From Lachnospiraceae bacterium (lineage in GTDB: Bacteria > Bacillota > Clostridia > Lachnospirales > Lachnospiraceae): a DNA stretch of 45,395 nt. A program made the translations under genes and the position numbers. Below are positions 1 through 6,718 of the stretch, in pieces. The notes beneath the pieces are model-generated. The model had not been told where the DNA came from. It worked only from the letters and a program-made list of their open reading frames with translations, and did no database searches. The first letter of the stretch is position 1; each line of letters opens with the position of its first letter. The stretch covers positions 1-45,395 of the forward strand of contig SVDM01000022.1 in assembly GCA_015058015.1 (NCBI GenBank). The letters are read 5' to 3'.

Positions 1-71
1 GCTATACACTTCCCACTATCTGGGCGTGTTCGGGACTTTCACCCGTTAGAGCGCGCCCATGGCGCGCAAAC
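1..71 (-). mobile_element. 5' end of a group II intron (IIC-like), truncated by the window edge
   Basis: Read on the minus strand from 71 towards 1, the sequence begins GTTTGCGCGCC, then ATGGGCGCGC, TCTAACGGGTGAAAGTCCCG and AACACGCCC. From memory this matches the domain I opening of bacterial group IIC introns (GTGTG start, ATGGG, then GGGTGAGAGTCCCGAAC in the Oceanobacillus intron). The inferred insertion point lies immediately after the T-run of the terminator at 74-95, which is where IIC introns are known to insert. The first bases (GTTTG rather than GTGYG) are atypical, and the catalytic domains and any reverse transcriptase would lie outside the window, so only the 5' end can be claimed. 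Confidence 0.6.
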
Positions 72-73
72 AG

Positions 74-95
74 AAAAAAGAGCCTATCGGCTCTT
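74..95 (-). terminator. Rho-independent terminator of the TetR-type gene
   Basis: The seven-base stem AAGAGCC/GGCTCTT (78-84 with 89-95) has a four-base loop and is followed on the minus strand by six T residues. It overlaps the stop codon of the upstream gene. The putative intron begins directly after it. Confidence 0.85.
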
Positions 96-711
96 AATTC
101 AATCCCATTATTTTGTACCACCCCGGCATAAAGAAGTCTTGAATGGTATCCATGTATTCTTCGATTTTCTCATCACTGTAGTTGTGGATTATCGGCTCGA
201 AGCAAGCCGTTATGTATGCTGAAAGCAACATATGAAGTTTCTCCTCATCTATGTCTTTTACTTTAAATCCCTGCTCTTTCATAATCCTTAGGGCCTCAAA
301 GAACTCACTTTGATTACCCTCCACAAAATCATGAATAAAGTTCTCGTATTTAGTCCCTTTGGAAGATGTCATCAGAAGACGAAACTCGTCCTTCCTTGGT
401 ACGATTACGGTTTTTACCAAATCAACAAAGGTTTCATTGAATATGTCTGATCTGGGGCTATCAAGTTCAAGAAGTTCGTTCTTCTTCTTAATGTGGTTAC
501 CGGTCCAATGCTTAATCTCCGTTATGAGAGGTTCCACAATGGCTGAAAACATGGCTTCCTTATCAGGGTAATGTCGATATAATCCTGCAGATGTCATACC
601 TGCTCTCTTGCCTATGCTCCTGATGGATGCGCCTTCGTAGCCCTTTTCAAGGAATTCTTCTTTAATTGCCTTATTCACACGAATGTGACTAATACTCTTA
701 TCTCTTGGCAT
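94..711 (-). CDS. TetR/AcrR family transcriptional regulator
   Basis: About 205 residues, the usual size for TetR/AcrR one-component repressors. The N-terminal helix-turn-helix is clear: KAIKEEFLEKGYEGASIRSI followed by GKRAGMTSAGLYRHYPDKEA, the canonical TetR recognition-helix block with the aromatic YRHYPDKE end. The rest is a helical ligand-binding domain that names no ligand. An upstream TTG (729) is in frame, but GAGG sits at the right distance from ATG 711, so I prefer that start. It is divergent from the gene at 872, and two inverted repeats lie between them (735-762 and 767-792), suggesting autoregulation and control of the neighbour. The gene ends in a terminator. Confidence 0.9.
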   Translation of the reverse strand: MPRDKSISHIRVNKAIKEEFLEKGYEGASIRSIGKRAGMTSAGLYRHYPDKEAMFSAIVEPLITEIKHWTGNHIKKKNELLELDSPRSDIFNETFVDLVKTVIVPRKDEFRLLMTSSKGTKYENFIHDFVEGNQSEFFEALRIMKEQGFKVKDIDEEKLHMLLSAYITACFEPIIHNYSDEKIEEYMDTIQDFFMPGWYKIMGLN

Positions 712-734
712 ATTTACCTCGATTTTCAATTTAA

Positions 735-762
735 GTAATCACTGATAGCTATCATAGATTAC
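735..762. promoter_or_regulatory. 28-bp palindrome, probable TetR operator
   Basis: GTAATC, two bases, TGATAGCTATCA, two bases, GATTAC: a near-perfect 28-bp dyad 23 bp upstream of the regulator start. Length and symmetry fit TetR-family operators. The match to this regulator is inferred from position only. Confidence 0.6.
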
Positions 763-766
763 TACA

Positions 767-792
767 GATTATTCTTCCTGTCAAGAATAATC
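767..792. promoter_or_regulatory. Second inverted repeat in the TetR-glycosyltransferase intergenic region
   Basis: A perfect 10-bp inverted repeat, GATTATTCTT and AAGAATAATC, separated by six bases. It lies upstream of the TATAAT at 830-835 that probably serves the gene at 872. It could be a second operator with a sequence different from the 735-762 palindrome. There is no T-run suited to a terminator. Confidence 0.4.
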
Positions 793-829
793 ATCCGGGC
801 TTTTTGTCGTAATATTGCTTTGCATTGTG

Positions 830-835
830 TATAAT
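830..835 (+). promoter_or_regulatory. Probable -10 box of the gene at 872
   Basis: A perfect TATAAT lies 37 bp before the ATG at 872. The best -35 (TTGTCG, 804-809) is at a poor 20-bp spacing, so the promoter may need an activator. This box overlaps the region an earlier ATG (815) would translate, which argues for the 872 start. Confidence 0.5.
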
Positions 836-871
836 ACTCATATAGAAAACACGAATTACGGGGGCAAAACT

Positions 872-2278
872 ATGTTGCAGATTATACCATATCCTGAAAA
901 GGTGAGTTACAGAAAGATAAAACACGGACCCAATGTATTCCACGATGCATTAAAGGGCGTGTTACAGGGGGAGAAATTCTTTCAGGTAATTAATCCAAAT
1001 GGGGATAATTACGGCCTGCATTACGTGGCAAACATTGATTGGGCCAAGAAAAGCGATATGTATGACAAATCAGAGCATTTGGAGAACTATCCTCTCTATC
1101 CTCCATACTTAAGCTACGACGAAGAAGATACGTCTAAGTTTTCCTTTGATATATTCCATAATATTAAAAAGGTCTGGTTTAAAGAAGCTAATGAATACAC
1201 TATTGTTGTGGCCGGCATTATCCTAAAACATACAGATATGGCCGTAAGCTTTGCCGATGAACGTATAACTATGTTTATCCCGGAGTCAGACCGTCTTAAG
1301 GTGTCTTTTGATGAACCGGATACAACCGACAAGACTCTTCTTCGGGTAATTGATAGTTTTTATCCCACACCGGCATTTAAGGATAACAACCAAGTGGACC
1401 AGATATTCTGCTTTCATCATATTTTCTTTTTCCAGGGTCTGACGGACCTTCCCCTTGATAAGATTAAATATGCCGAACTGGTTATTGTAAAAGATGAGGG
1501 AATAGGCAGTATCCTTTCTTGCTACCACCTACTCCAAAAATATTTTAAAACCTACGGAATCACCTTGGGGATTCAGCCGGGTAGCTCAAGATATCCTGAT
1601 GAGATGCTGGAGAAATACTTCGACCTGCGTATATCCACCCCGGATTTCAATGAAGATAACACCGTTTTAATTGTTAATTATTTTGCCGCATGGTTTGTTC
1701 GAATGGCTGGAAAAGATCGTGATTCTCAATATAACATCAATTCTCTAAACCCGACTTTCAAAAAAGAAATGGATGAATATGCACAAGCTGTAATGGGTAG
1801 TAAGAGAATGTTGGCCGTATTACTGCGTGGAACTGACTTTATAACCTCAGGTATGGCTGCCCTCGCCAAACCTGTTACAGCAGATTTCGCCATTCCCTTA
1901 ATAAAACAATGGATGGAGGAAGACTCTTATGATGGTATAGTCCTGGCTACAGAAGATGAAGATATGCTATCTGCCATGAGAGAAGCCTTTGGAAATAAAT
2001 TAATTGCCATTAGCCAGGAAAGATTCAGTGTCGAAAAACTGGGCTCGAATGAAACCATCGCCCAATTAGAACAAAACTCACTTAGCGGTGAAAAATATCA
2101 TAATCACATCGTGGATATAACCGTGAATTACTTCTATGCCGTATATCTGCTCTCAAAATGTGAAAGCTTTATTTATTCTAATCTCTGTGGTGGAGAAAGA
2201 CTCACCCATATATTTAATGACGGCAAATATAAAAAAGAGCTTTGTTTGTCTGAATTAGCTATGCAAAATAGTCAATAA
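872..2278 (+). CDS. Putative fucosyltransferase-like (GT-B fold) protein
   Basis: A protein of 468 residues from ATG 872; an in-frame ATG at 815 would run through the promoter. I do not recognise the N-terminal two thirds. Around residues 310-400 the stretch MLAVLLRGTDF, then ATEDEDMLSAMREAFGNKLI, resembles the donor-binding region of NodZ/alpha-1,6- and O-fucosyltransferases, whose signature is a hydrophobic strand, R-x-T-D and later a TDD/TED turn. A late SNLCGGERL would fit the family's C-terminal Ser/Gly loop. No signal peptide or membrane segment is seen, so it is probably cytosolic and could modify a glycan precursor. It stands alone, opposite a TetR-type regulator. The family assignment rests on one motif block and is tentative. 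Confidence 0.5.
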   Translation: MLQIIPYPEKVSYRKIKHGPNVFHDALKGVLQGEKFFQVINPNGDNYGLHYVANIDWAKKSDMYDKSEHLENYPLYPPYLSYDEEDTSKFSFDIFHNIKKVWFKEANEYTIVVAGIILKHTDMAVSFADERITMFIPESDRLKVSFDEPDTTDKTLLRVIDSFYPTPAFKDNNQVDQIFCFHHIFFFQGLTDLPLDKIKYAELVIVKDEGIGSILSCYHLLQKYFKTYGITLGIQPGSSRYPDEMLEKYFDLRISTPDFNEDNTVLIVNYFAAWFVRMAGKDRDSQYNINSLNPTFKKEMDEYAQAVMGSKRMLAVLLRGTDFITSGMAALAKPVTADFAIPLIKQWMEEDSYDGIVLATEDEDMLSAMREAFGNKLIAISQERFSVEKLGSNETIAQLEQNSLSGEKYHNHIVDITVNYFYAVYLLSKCESFIYSNLCGGERLTHIFNDGKYKKELCLSELAMQNSQ

Positions 2279-2281
2279 AAT

Positions 2282-2308
2282 AGTCGGCATGCACAATGCA
2301 TGCCGACT
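2282..2308. terminator. Bidirectional terminator between the 872 gene and proS
   Basis: A perfect 11-bp stem (AGTCGGCATGC/GCATGCCGACT) with loop ACAAT, flanked by A-rich and T-rich sequence. It serves two convergent genes. Confidence 0.85.
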
Positions 2309-2323
2309 TTAAATTTACATAAC

Positions 2324-4057
2324 TTATTCTACTTTGGAATTAATTTCATCCCACAGGGTATCCATAAGCTTCTTCGTCTCATCAAGAATTGAATCAACGC
2401 TGACTTTTGATGAGAAGCTTTTATCCCTTGTTACAAGCTCAACTTCATTATTAACTGCATTCTTAGGACCTACAATGATTCTAACGGGAATACCAAGCAA
2501 GTCTGCATCAGCAAACATTGCTCCCGCGCTTGCCTTACGGTCATCATAGATGACCTCTACTCCTGCATCCTGTAACTCTTTATAGATGCCATCCGCAATT
2601 CTGCGACAATCCTCATTATCACTACGCATGCAGCATAGATGCACCTGCCAGGGTGCAATGGAAATCGGCCAAATGGGACCGTAATCATCATGCTTAACCT
2701 CAAGAACAGAAGCTGCTAGTCTTCCTACTCCGATACCGTAGCATCCCATTATAGGATTGTGACTGTTGCCATCCTCATCCACATAGGTCATATTCATAGT
2801 CTCTGAATATTTGGTTCCAAGCTGGAAGATATTACCCACCTCAATACCACGACTGATTCTAATGGTCTTCTTGCCGCAGCTAGGACAGATATCTCCCTCA
2901 CGAATCTTGGAGACATCTACATATTCTACGTCTCCCACATCTCTCTTAATATTAGCACCTGTGTAGTGGTAATCTGTTTCATTAGCTCCACAGCACAGAT
3001 TCTCAATGCCCTCAAGAGATTTGTCATATATAATAATGCAATCTGCCTTCTGACCTACAGGTCCGCAATATCCGGCAACCAATCCGCATTCTTCGGTAAC
3101 TGTTGCAGGATGAACCTTCTCTCCTAAGTAGTTGGTCAGCTTGGTCTCGTTAACCTCATAATCTCCGCGAAGATATACAACAACATACTTGTCATCTACA
3201 TTCTGCTGGTAGATAACAGCCTTACAAGACTCTTCTACACGAGACTTAAGGAAGGCACATACCTCCTCGATGGTCTTGCAACCCGGTGTATGAACCTTAG
3301 TAAGCTCAGCCATAGGACTTGCACCTGCATTATCAGCGATGGTCTCGGCTGCTTCCATGTTAGCGCTATAACCGCACTCATCACAAAGAACGATGGAGTC
3401 CTCTCCTGCATCCGCAAGAAGCATATACTCGTGAGATACACTTCCTCCTATCATTCCCGAGTCTGACTTAACGGACACAACCTCAGGAATACCGACTCTT
3501 GCAAAGATACGGTCATAGGCTTTGGCCATTCTATCATAATACTCTTCCAAATCTTCTTGTGAAGTATGGAAGGAGTATGCATCTTTCATAGTAAACTCAC
3601 GAACACGGATGAGTCCCGCACGTGGTCTTGCCTCATCTCTAAACTTAGTCTGTATCTGATAAATGGAGAAAGGATATCTTGCATATGACTGTCCATATTC
3701 TCTAACCAGTTGAACTGCGGCCTCTTCATGGGTCATACCAAGTACCATGGATGTGTCGTTACGATCTGTAAATCTAAGGAGTTCCTCTCCCACGCTTTCA
3801 AATCTTCCTGACTCTTCCCACAAAGATCCGGGCAAAACAACAGGAAATAGTACTTCCTGACAATCAACCCTGTCCATCTCTTCACGAATGATATTCTCTA
3901 TCTTGGCTGTAACCCTCTTCATAGGGGGAAGCAAGGAATAGATACCGTTAGCGACGTACTTGATGTATCCTCCTCTGATGGAGAGTGCATGACTGTCTAT
4001 TACACAATCTGCCGGTCTTTCTTTAAATCTGTCTCCTACTAAATTAGCTAATTTCAT
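2324..4057 (-). CDS. proS: Prolyl-tRNA synthetase
   Basis: Charges tRNA-Pro with proline in the cytosol. Its 577 residues match the long bacterial type, which carries an editing insertion between class II motifs 2 and 3. Visible marks are the N-terminal MKLANLVGDRFKERPADC, the motif 2 region TKFRDEARPRAGLIRVREF and MKDAYSFH, a Cys-rich stretch in the insertion domain (CDECGYSANMEAAE and CPSCGKKT), motif 3 GCYGIGVGRL, and a C-terminal anticodon-binding domain (IAPWQVHL). The insertion domain normally clears mischarged Ala-tRNA-Pro. The start has a GGGAGG site. The gene lies 49 bp behind a tRNA-Ala gene on the same strand and probably shares its promoter at 4192-4220. No T-box leader fits in the gap. 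Confidence 0.97.
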   Translation of the reverse strand: MKLANLVGDRFKERPADCVIDSHALSIRGGYIKYVANGIYSLLPPMKRVTAKIENIIREEMDRVDCQEVLFPVVLPGSLWEESGRFESVGEELLRFTDRNDTSMVLGMTHEEAAVQLVREYGQSYARYPFSIYQIQTKFRDEARPRAGLIRVREFTMKDAYSFHTSQEDLEEYYDRMAKAYDRIFARVGIPEVVSVKSDSGMIGGSVSHEYMLLADAGEDSIVLCDECGYSANMEAAETIADNAGASPMAELTKVHTPGCKTIEEVCAFLKSRVEESCKAVIYQQNVDDKYVVVYLRGDYEVNETKLTNYLGEKVHPATVTEECGLVAGYCGPVGQKADCIIIYDKSLEGIENLCCGANETDYHYTGANIKRDVGDVEYVDVSKIREGDICPSCGKKTIRISRGIEVGNIFQLGTKYSETMNMTYVDEDGNSHNPIMGCYGIGVGRLAASVLEVKHDDYGPIWPISIAPWQVHLCCMRSDNEDCRRIADGIYKELQDAGVEVIYDDRKASAGAMFADADLLGIPVRIIVGPKNAVNNEVELVTRDKSFSSKVSVDSILDETKKLMDTLWDEINSKVE

Positions 4058-4106
4058 AAATATAACAAACCTCCCAGGTCTCCCTGCATTTATAAGTTAA
4101 TTGCAA

Positions 4107-4179
4107 TGGAGCATATGGGACTTGAACCCACGGCCTCCACACTGCCAGTGTGGCGCGCTCCCAACTGCGCCAATGCCCC
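4107..4179 (-). tRNA. tRNA-Ala (GGC anticodon)
   Basis: The minus-strand transcript folds into a cloverleaf of 73 nt. The acceptor stem is GGGGCAT/ATGCTCC and includes the G3-U70 wobble pair that identifies alanine tRNA. The D arm is GGCGCAGTTGGGAGCGC, the anticodon stem-loop CCACA-CTGGCAG-TGTGG has anticodon GGC, and the T arm carries GGTTCAAGTCC. The discriminator is A and CCA is not encoded. It directly precedes proS. Confidence 0.95.
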
Positions 4180-4191
4180 GCAACATTTCTC

Positions 4192-4220
4192 ATTGTAGCA
4201 TTTTGCAGGCCATGTTACAA
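4192..4220 (-). promoter_or_regulatory. Sigma-A-type promoter for tRNA-Ala and proS
   Basis: On the minus strand TTGTAA (4215-4220), a 17-bp spacer and TACAAT (4192-4197), followed 12 bp later by the mature tRNA 5' end. The -35 box overlaps the stop codon of the upstream membrane protein gene. Confidence 0.75.
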
Positions 4221-4946
4221 GTACCTTAATTTAAATGTCGACATTGCAATAATAATCTGGGATGGCAGATAGAACACCCACATAAGCACACCCGACAACC
4301 AAAAGATTGTCCGGGACAGGTCCGTAGCAAAGACCGGTCCCCCGGTATTATGAATAAGCACACTGATATCACACATGGCGAAAAGCAAAAGCCCTGCCAT
4401 AAGCTTGGCATAACTTATGGGGCAGGTCATTTGTCGGTTCTTAATTACCCTAAAGATGGCATATACAATATTCATGGCAAATGAAACCGCATACAGTGAT
4501 AAAAGGTACAATGTTTTAGAATCGTACCCTTCCGTGCCTTGCATGAGGAAAAAAAGTCCTACTGCCACAAGAAGGCGTATAAGGAAATTAACCAATGTTA
4601 CTTTAATGTTCTTCTCCGATATTACGTAGAGATACATGGTATGGGCCATCTTGAAGCTGATAAGTCCAATCCATACATCATTTCCCGGGAATAACAGAAA
4701 GTAATCTGCAATCACCGTAAATGTAAGGGCTATTGCAATAATAAGACTGTCTTTAGTCTTAATAACCCCGAATACCAACCATTCAAAGCAGGCACATATT
4801 ATAATAGATGCATATTTTAAATATTCCGCGTAAGGGTAGAGATTAAGCCTTATATCCGACAATACGAATATGGTATAGAGTATGGCTTCGATTGCCAGGA
4901 AGGCTAGAACCAGTACCCCGGGCGGCCTTGTAATCTTTTCTTTCAT
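4215..4946 (-). CDS. YhhN-like integral membrane protein
   Basis: A 243-residue protein with about eight hydrophobic helices across nearly its whole length. The block ALTFTVIADYFLLF, then IGLISFKMAHTMYLYVI, recalls the YhhN family, where an early Asp and a Gly/Phe/His turn are conserved; some YhhN members are lysoplasmalogenases that cleave vinyl-ether lipids. A late CDISVLIHN could supply the second conserved acidic residue. Plasmalogens are common in anaerobic clostridia, which makes the function plausible, but I see only motif-level resemblance. The nearest gene on the same strand upstream is the ZIP transporter (35 bp away), so the two may be cotranscribed. The tRNA-Ala promoter overlaps its stop codon. 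Confidence 0.55.
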   Translation of the reverse strand: MKEKITRPPGVLVLAFLAIEAILYTIFVLSDIRLNLYPYAEYLKYASIIICACFEWLVFGVIKTKDSLIIAIALTFTVIADYFLLFPGNDVWIGLISFKMAHTMYLYVISEKNIKVTLVNFLIRLLVAVGLFFLMQGTEGYDSKTLYLLSLYAVSFAMNIVYAIFRVIKNRQMTCPISYAKLMAGLLLFAMCDISVLIHNTGGPVFATDLSRTIFWLSGVLMWVFYLPSQIIIAMSTFKLRYL

Positions 4947-4981
4947 TGTTGTTTCACCAAATCATTTCTCTATTATTATTT

Positions 4982-5764
4982 CTACCCAAGAGCAACATCC
5001 AGGGCCATCATCATGGTAAATCCCAGAGCAAACATTACAACACCAATGTTGGAGTGTTTGCCTTCAGACATCTCGGGAATCAACTCTTCTACAACTACAT
5101 ACATCATAGCCCCTGCCGCAAAGCTTAGAAGATAAGGCATGGCAGGTACAAATATACCGGCTGCAAATATTGTAAGGAGAGCCCCTATGGGTTCCACCGC
5201 TCCCGATAGTACCCCGTCAAGGAAGGCCCCCGCCTTGCTCTTTCCTTCTGCATGAAGAGGCATGGAAATAATAGCTCCCTCCGGGAAATTCTGAATTGCA
5301 ATACCAAGGGCTAAGGCCATAGCGCCGCCGGCTGTAATGGCTGAATTCCCTGATAAGAATCCTGCATAGGTTACACCTACAGCCATACCTTCAGGAATAT
5401 TATGGAGGGTTACCGCAAGAACCATCATAGTAGTCTTCTTAAGCTTGGCGTTAGGACCCTCCGCCTTCTCTGCATTCATATGCAAATGAGGAATCACGGA
5501 ATCCAGTAAAAGCAGGAATAAAACTCCCAGCCAAAAACCTATAAAGGCCGGCAGGAAAGCCAGCTTGCCCATAGCCTCCGACTGTTCCATGGCCGGAATA
5601 ATAAGACTCCATATGGAAGCCGCCACCATAACTCCTCCAGCAAACCCCGTTAAAGCACGCTGCACCATAACATTTAATTCCTTCTTCATAAAGAAGACTC
5701 CGGCTGATCCTAAGGCCGTGCCTGCAAAAGGAATAAAAAGCCCCATCAAAACTTCTGTATTCAT
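4982..5764 (-). CDS. ZIP family metal transporter
   Basis: A 260-residue protein with about eight membrane helices. It carries the two signature metal-site helices: HNIPEGMAVGVTYAGF (helix IV, H-N-x-P-E-G) and QNFPEGAIISMPL (helix V). In the second, His is replaced by Gln (Q-N-F-P-E-G), as in GufA/ZupT-like bacterial members. The short cytosolic loop PHLHMNAEKAEGPNAKLKK holds two His. It is expected to import zinc, iron or manganese into the cytosol. A 16-bp palindrome (5804-5819) adjoins its TATAAT, and the same palindrome precedes the surface protein at 40446-42854, so metal-dependent repression is likely. The start has a GGACGG site. Confidence 0.9.
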   Translation of the reverse strand: MNTEVLMGLFIPFAGTALGSAGVFFMKKELNVMVQRALTGFAGGVMVAASIWSLIIPAMEQSEAMGKLAFLPAFIGFWLGVLFLLLLDSVIPHLHMNAEKAEGPNAKLKKTTMMVLAVTLHNIPEGMAVGVTYAGFLSGNSAITAGGAMALALGIAIQNFPEGAIISMPLHAEGKSKAGAFLDGVLSGAVEPIGALLTIFAAGIFVPAMPYLLSFAAGAMMYVVVEELIPEMSEGKHSNIGVVMFALGFTMMMALDVALG

Positions 5765-5794
5765 ATATATTAACCGTCCTTTCGATGATAAACA

Positions 5795-5819
5795 ATATTA
5801 TAAGTTAGCCTTCGCTAAC
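5795..5819 (-). promoter_or_regulatory. ZIP promoter -10 with adjoining GTTAGC/GCTAAC operator
   Basis: The palindrome GTTAGCCTTCGCTAAC (5804-5819) directly abuts the minus-strand TATAAT, so a bound repressor would cover the -35/-10 spacer. The half-sites resemble DtxR-family iron/manganese operators (TTAG...CTAA). The same motif recurs at 42883-42898. Confidence 0.65.
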
Positions 5820-5923
5820 CAATATTAACACAGGCGAACTGATTATGCAACATCCTTCTTTACACATAATATTACATGAATTACACTTAAGAAAGAAAAA
5901 TGTCATCTAAGGAGATATGCTTT

Positions 5924-6256
5924 ATGTTTTATTATTTAAAAGATACAGAAGAACACCAATTGGCTCCTGACTGCGTAAGACACGTAGTTGCCAGAACCAA
6001 AAACCTCTTAAACTGCCGTCTGGACATGAAAAAGGGTCATACGGCCCCCTCACATCACCATCCCCATGAGCAGTGTACTTATGTGGTATCCGGTAAGATT
6101 GAAGCCACCATGGGTAATGAGAAGAAGATACTCCAAGCCGGAGATTCCGTAAGCTTTGACCCTGATGTGGAGCACACCTACCTTGCCTTAGAAGACTCCG
6201 TAGTCTTAGAGAGCTTCACTCCTATGCGGGACGATATAATAAACTTTAAAAACTAA
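5924..6256 (+). CDS. Cupin-domain protein
   Basis: A 110-residue single-domain cupin. Motif 1 is SHHHPHEQCTYVVSGK, with several His and a Glu for a divalent metal; motif 2 is AGDSVSFDPDVEHTYLA, with the last metal His. Such small cupins bind sugars, ligands or metals, and the substrate cannot be named. ATG 5924 is chosen over ATG 5900 because AAGGAG at 5909-5914 is correctly spaced only for the former. It is divergent from the ZIP gene and ends in a strong bidirectional terminator. A weak promoter (TTTACA 5859-5864, 17 bp, TACACT 5882-5887) lies upstream. Confidence 0.85.
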   Translation: MFYYLKDTEEHQLAPDCVRHVVARTKNLLNCRLDMKKGHTAPSHHHPHEQCTYVVSGKIEATMGNEKKILQAGDSVSFDPDVEHTYLALEDSVVLESFTPMRDDIINFKN

Positions 6257-6257
6257 T

Positions 6258-6288
6258 AAAGAATGTCCGAATTATCGGACATTCTTTT
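6258..6288. terminator. Bidirectional terminator
   Basis: A 13-bp stem (GAATGTCCGA with TCGGACATTC, plus flanking A/T pairs) with loop ATTA and a T-run on each strand. It separates two convergent genes. Confidence 0.85.
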
Positions 6289-6300
6289 AATGTTCATTTA

Positions 6301-6651
6301 TTAGTTATCCATGAGCTTTTCTAAGATATCGGCTGCTTCCTCCACCATATCATGGCAGGATTTGTTACGCGCCTTCTTAGTCTCAAGAAGTGGCTTACAC
6401 TGTAATGATTTGTTACTGTCCAAGAAAGCCTTATCAAACTCTTCTTTCTTGTCTACCCCCAGCTTATCAAGAATCATCTCAGATGCCAGCACTGCACCGC
6501 ATTTTCCGTCTATACTTCTGGGCTCCGGTGCAATCATCATTGCTTCTTCTTCTGTAATTCCCAATTTTTCAGCATATGCTATAGTAACTGACTGTGAACA
6601 ATTAGCACCGTCTCTTCGCATATGGCTTCTTGCAACTTCTCCGTAACTCAT
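6301..6651 (-). CDS. C_GCAxxG_C_C family protein
   Basis: About 116 residues. The family is named for a spaced cysteine pattern, visible here as GANCSQSV, then GKCGAVLAS, CKPLL and KSCHDMVEEAADIL near the C terminus. The cysteines suggest a metal cluster or redox role, but no activity is established for the family. An upstream in-frame ATG exists (6672), but AAGGAGGT at 6659-6666 dictates ATG 6651. An extended -10 (TG, one base, TATAAT, box at 6687-6692) lies just upstream, so it is probably monocistronic. Confidence 0.85.
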   Translation of the reverse strand: MSYGEVARSHMRRDGANCSQSVTIAYAEKLGITEEEAMMIAPEPRSIDGKCGAVLASEMILDKLGVDKKEEFDKAFLDSNKSLQCKPLLETKKARNKSCHDMVEEAADILEKLMDN

Positions 6652-6718
6652 TAGCAATACCTCCTTTATCATACTAATATGCCATTATTATAACAAATCA
6701 TATTGCATAAGTATATAA

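Noticed and set aside
4058-4106. T-box leader before proS
   Set aside because: Only 49 bp lie between the tRNA and proS, too short for a T-box, and no terminator/antiterminator pair is visible.
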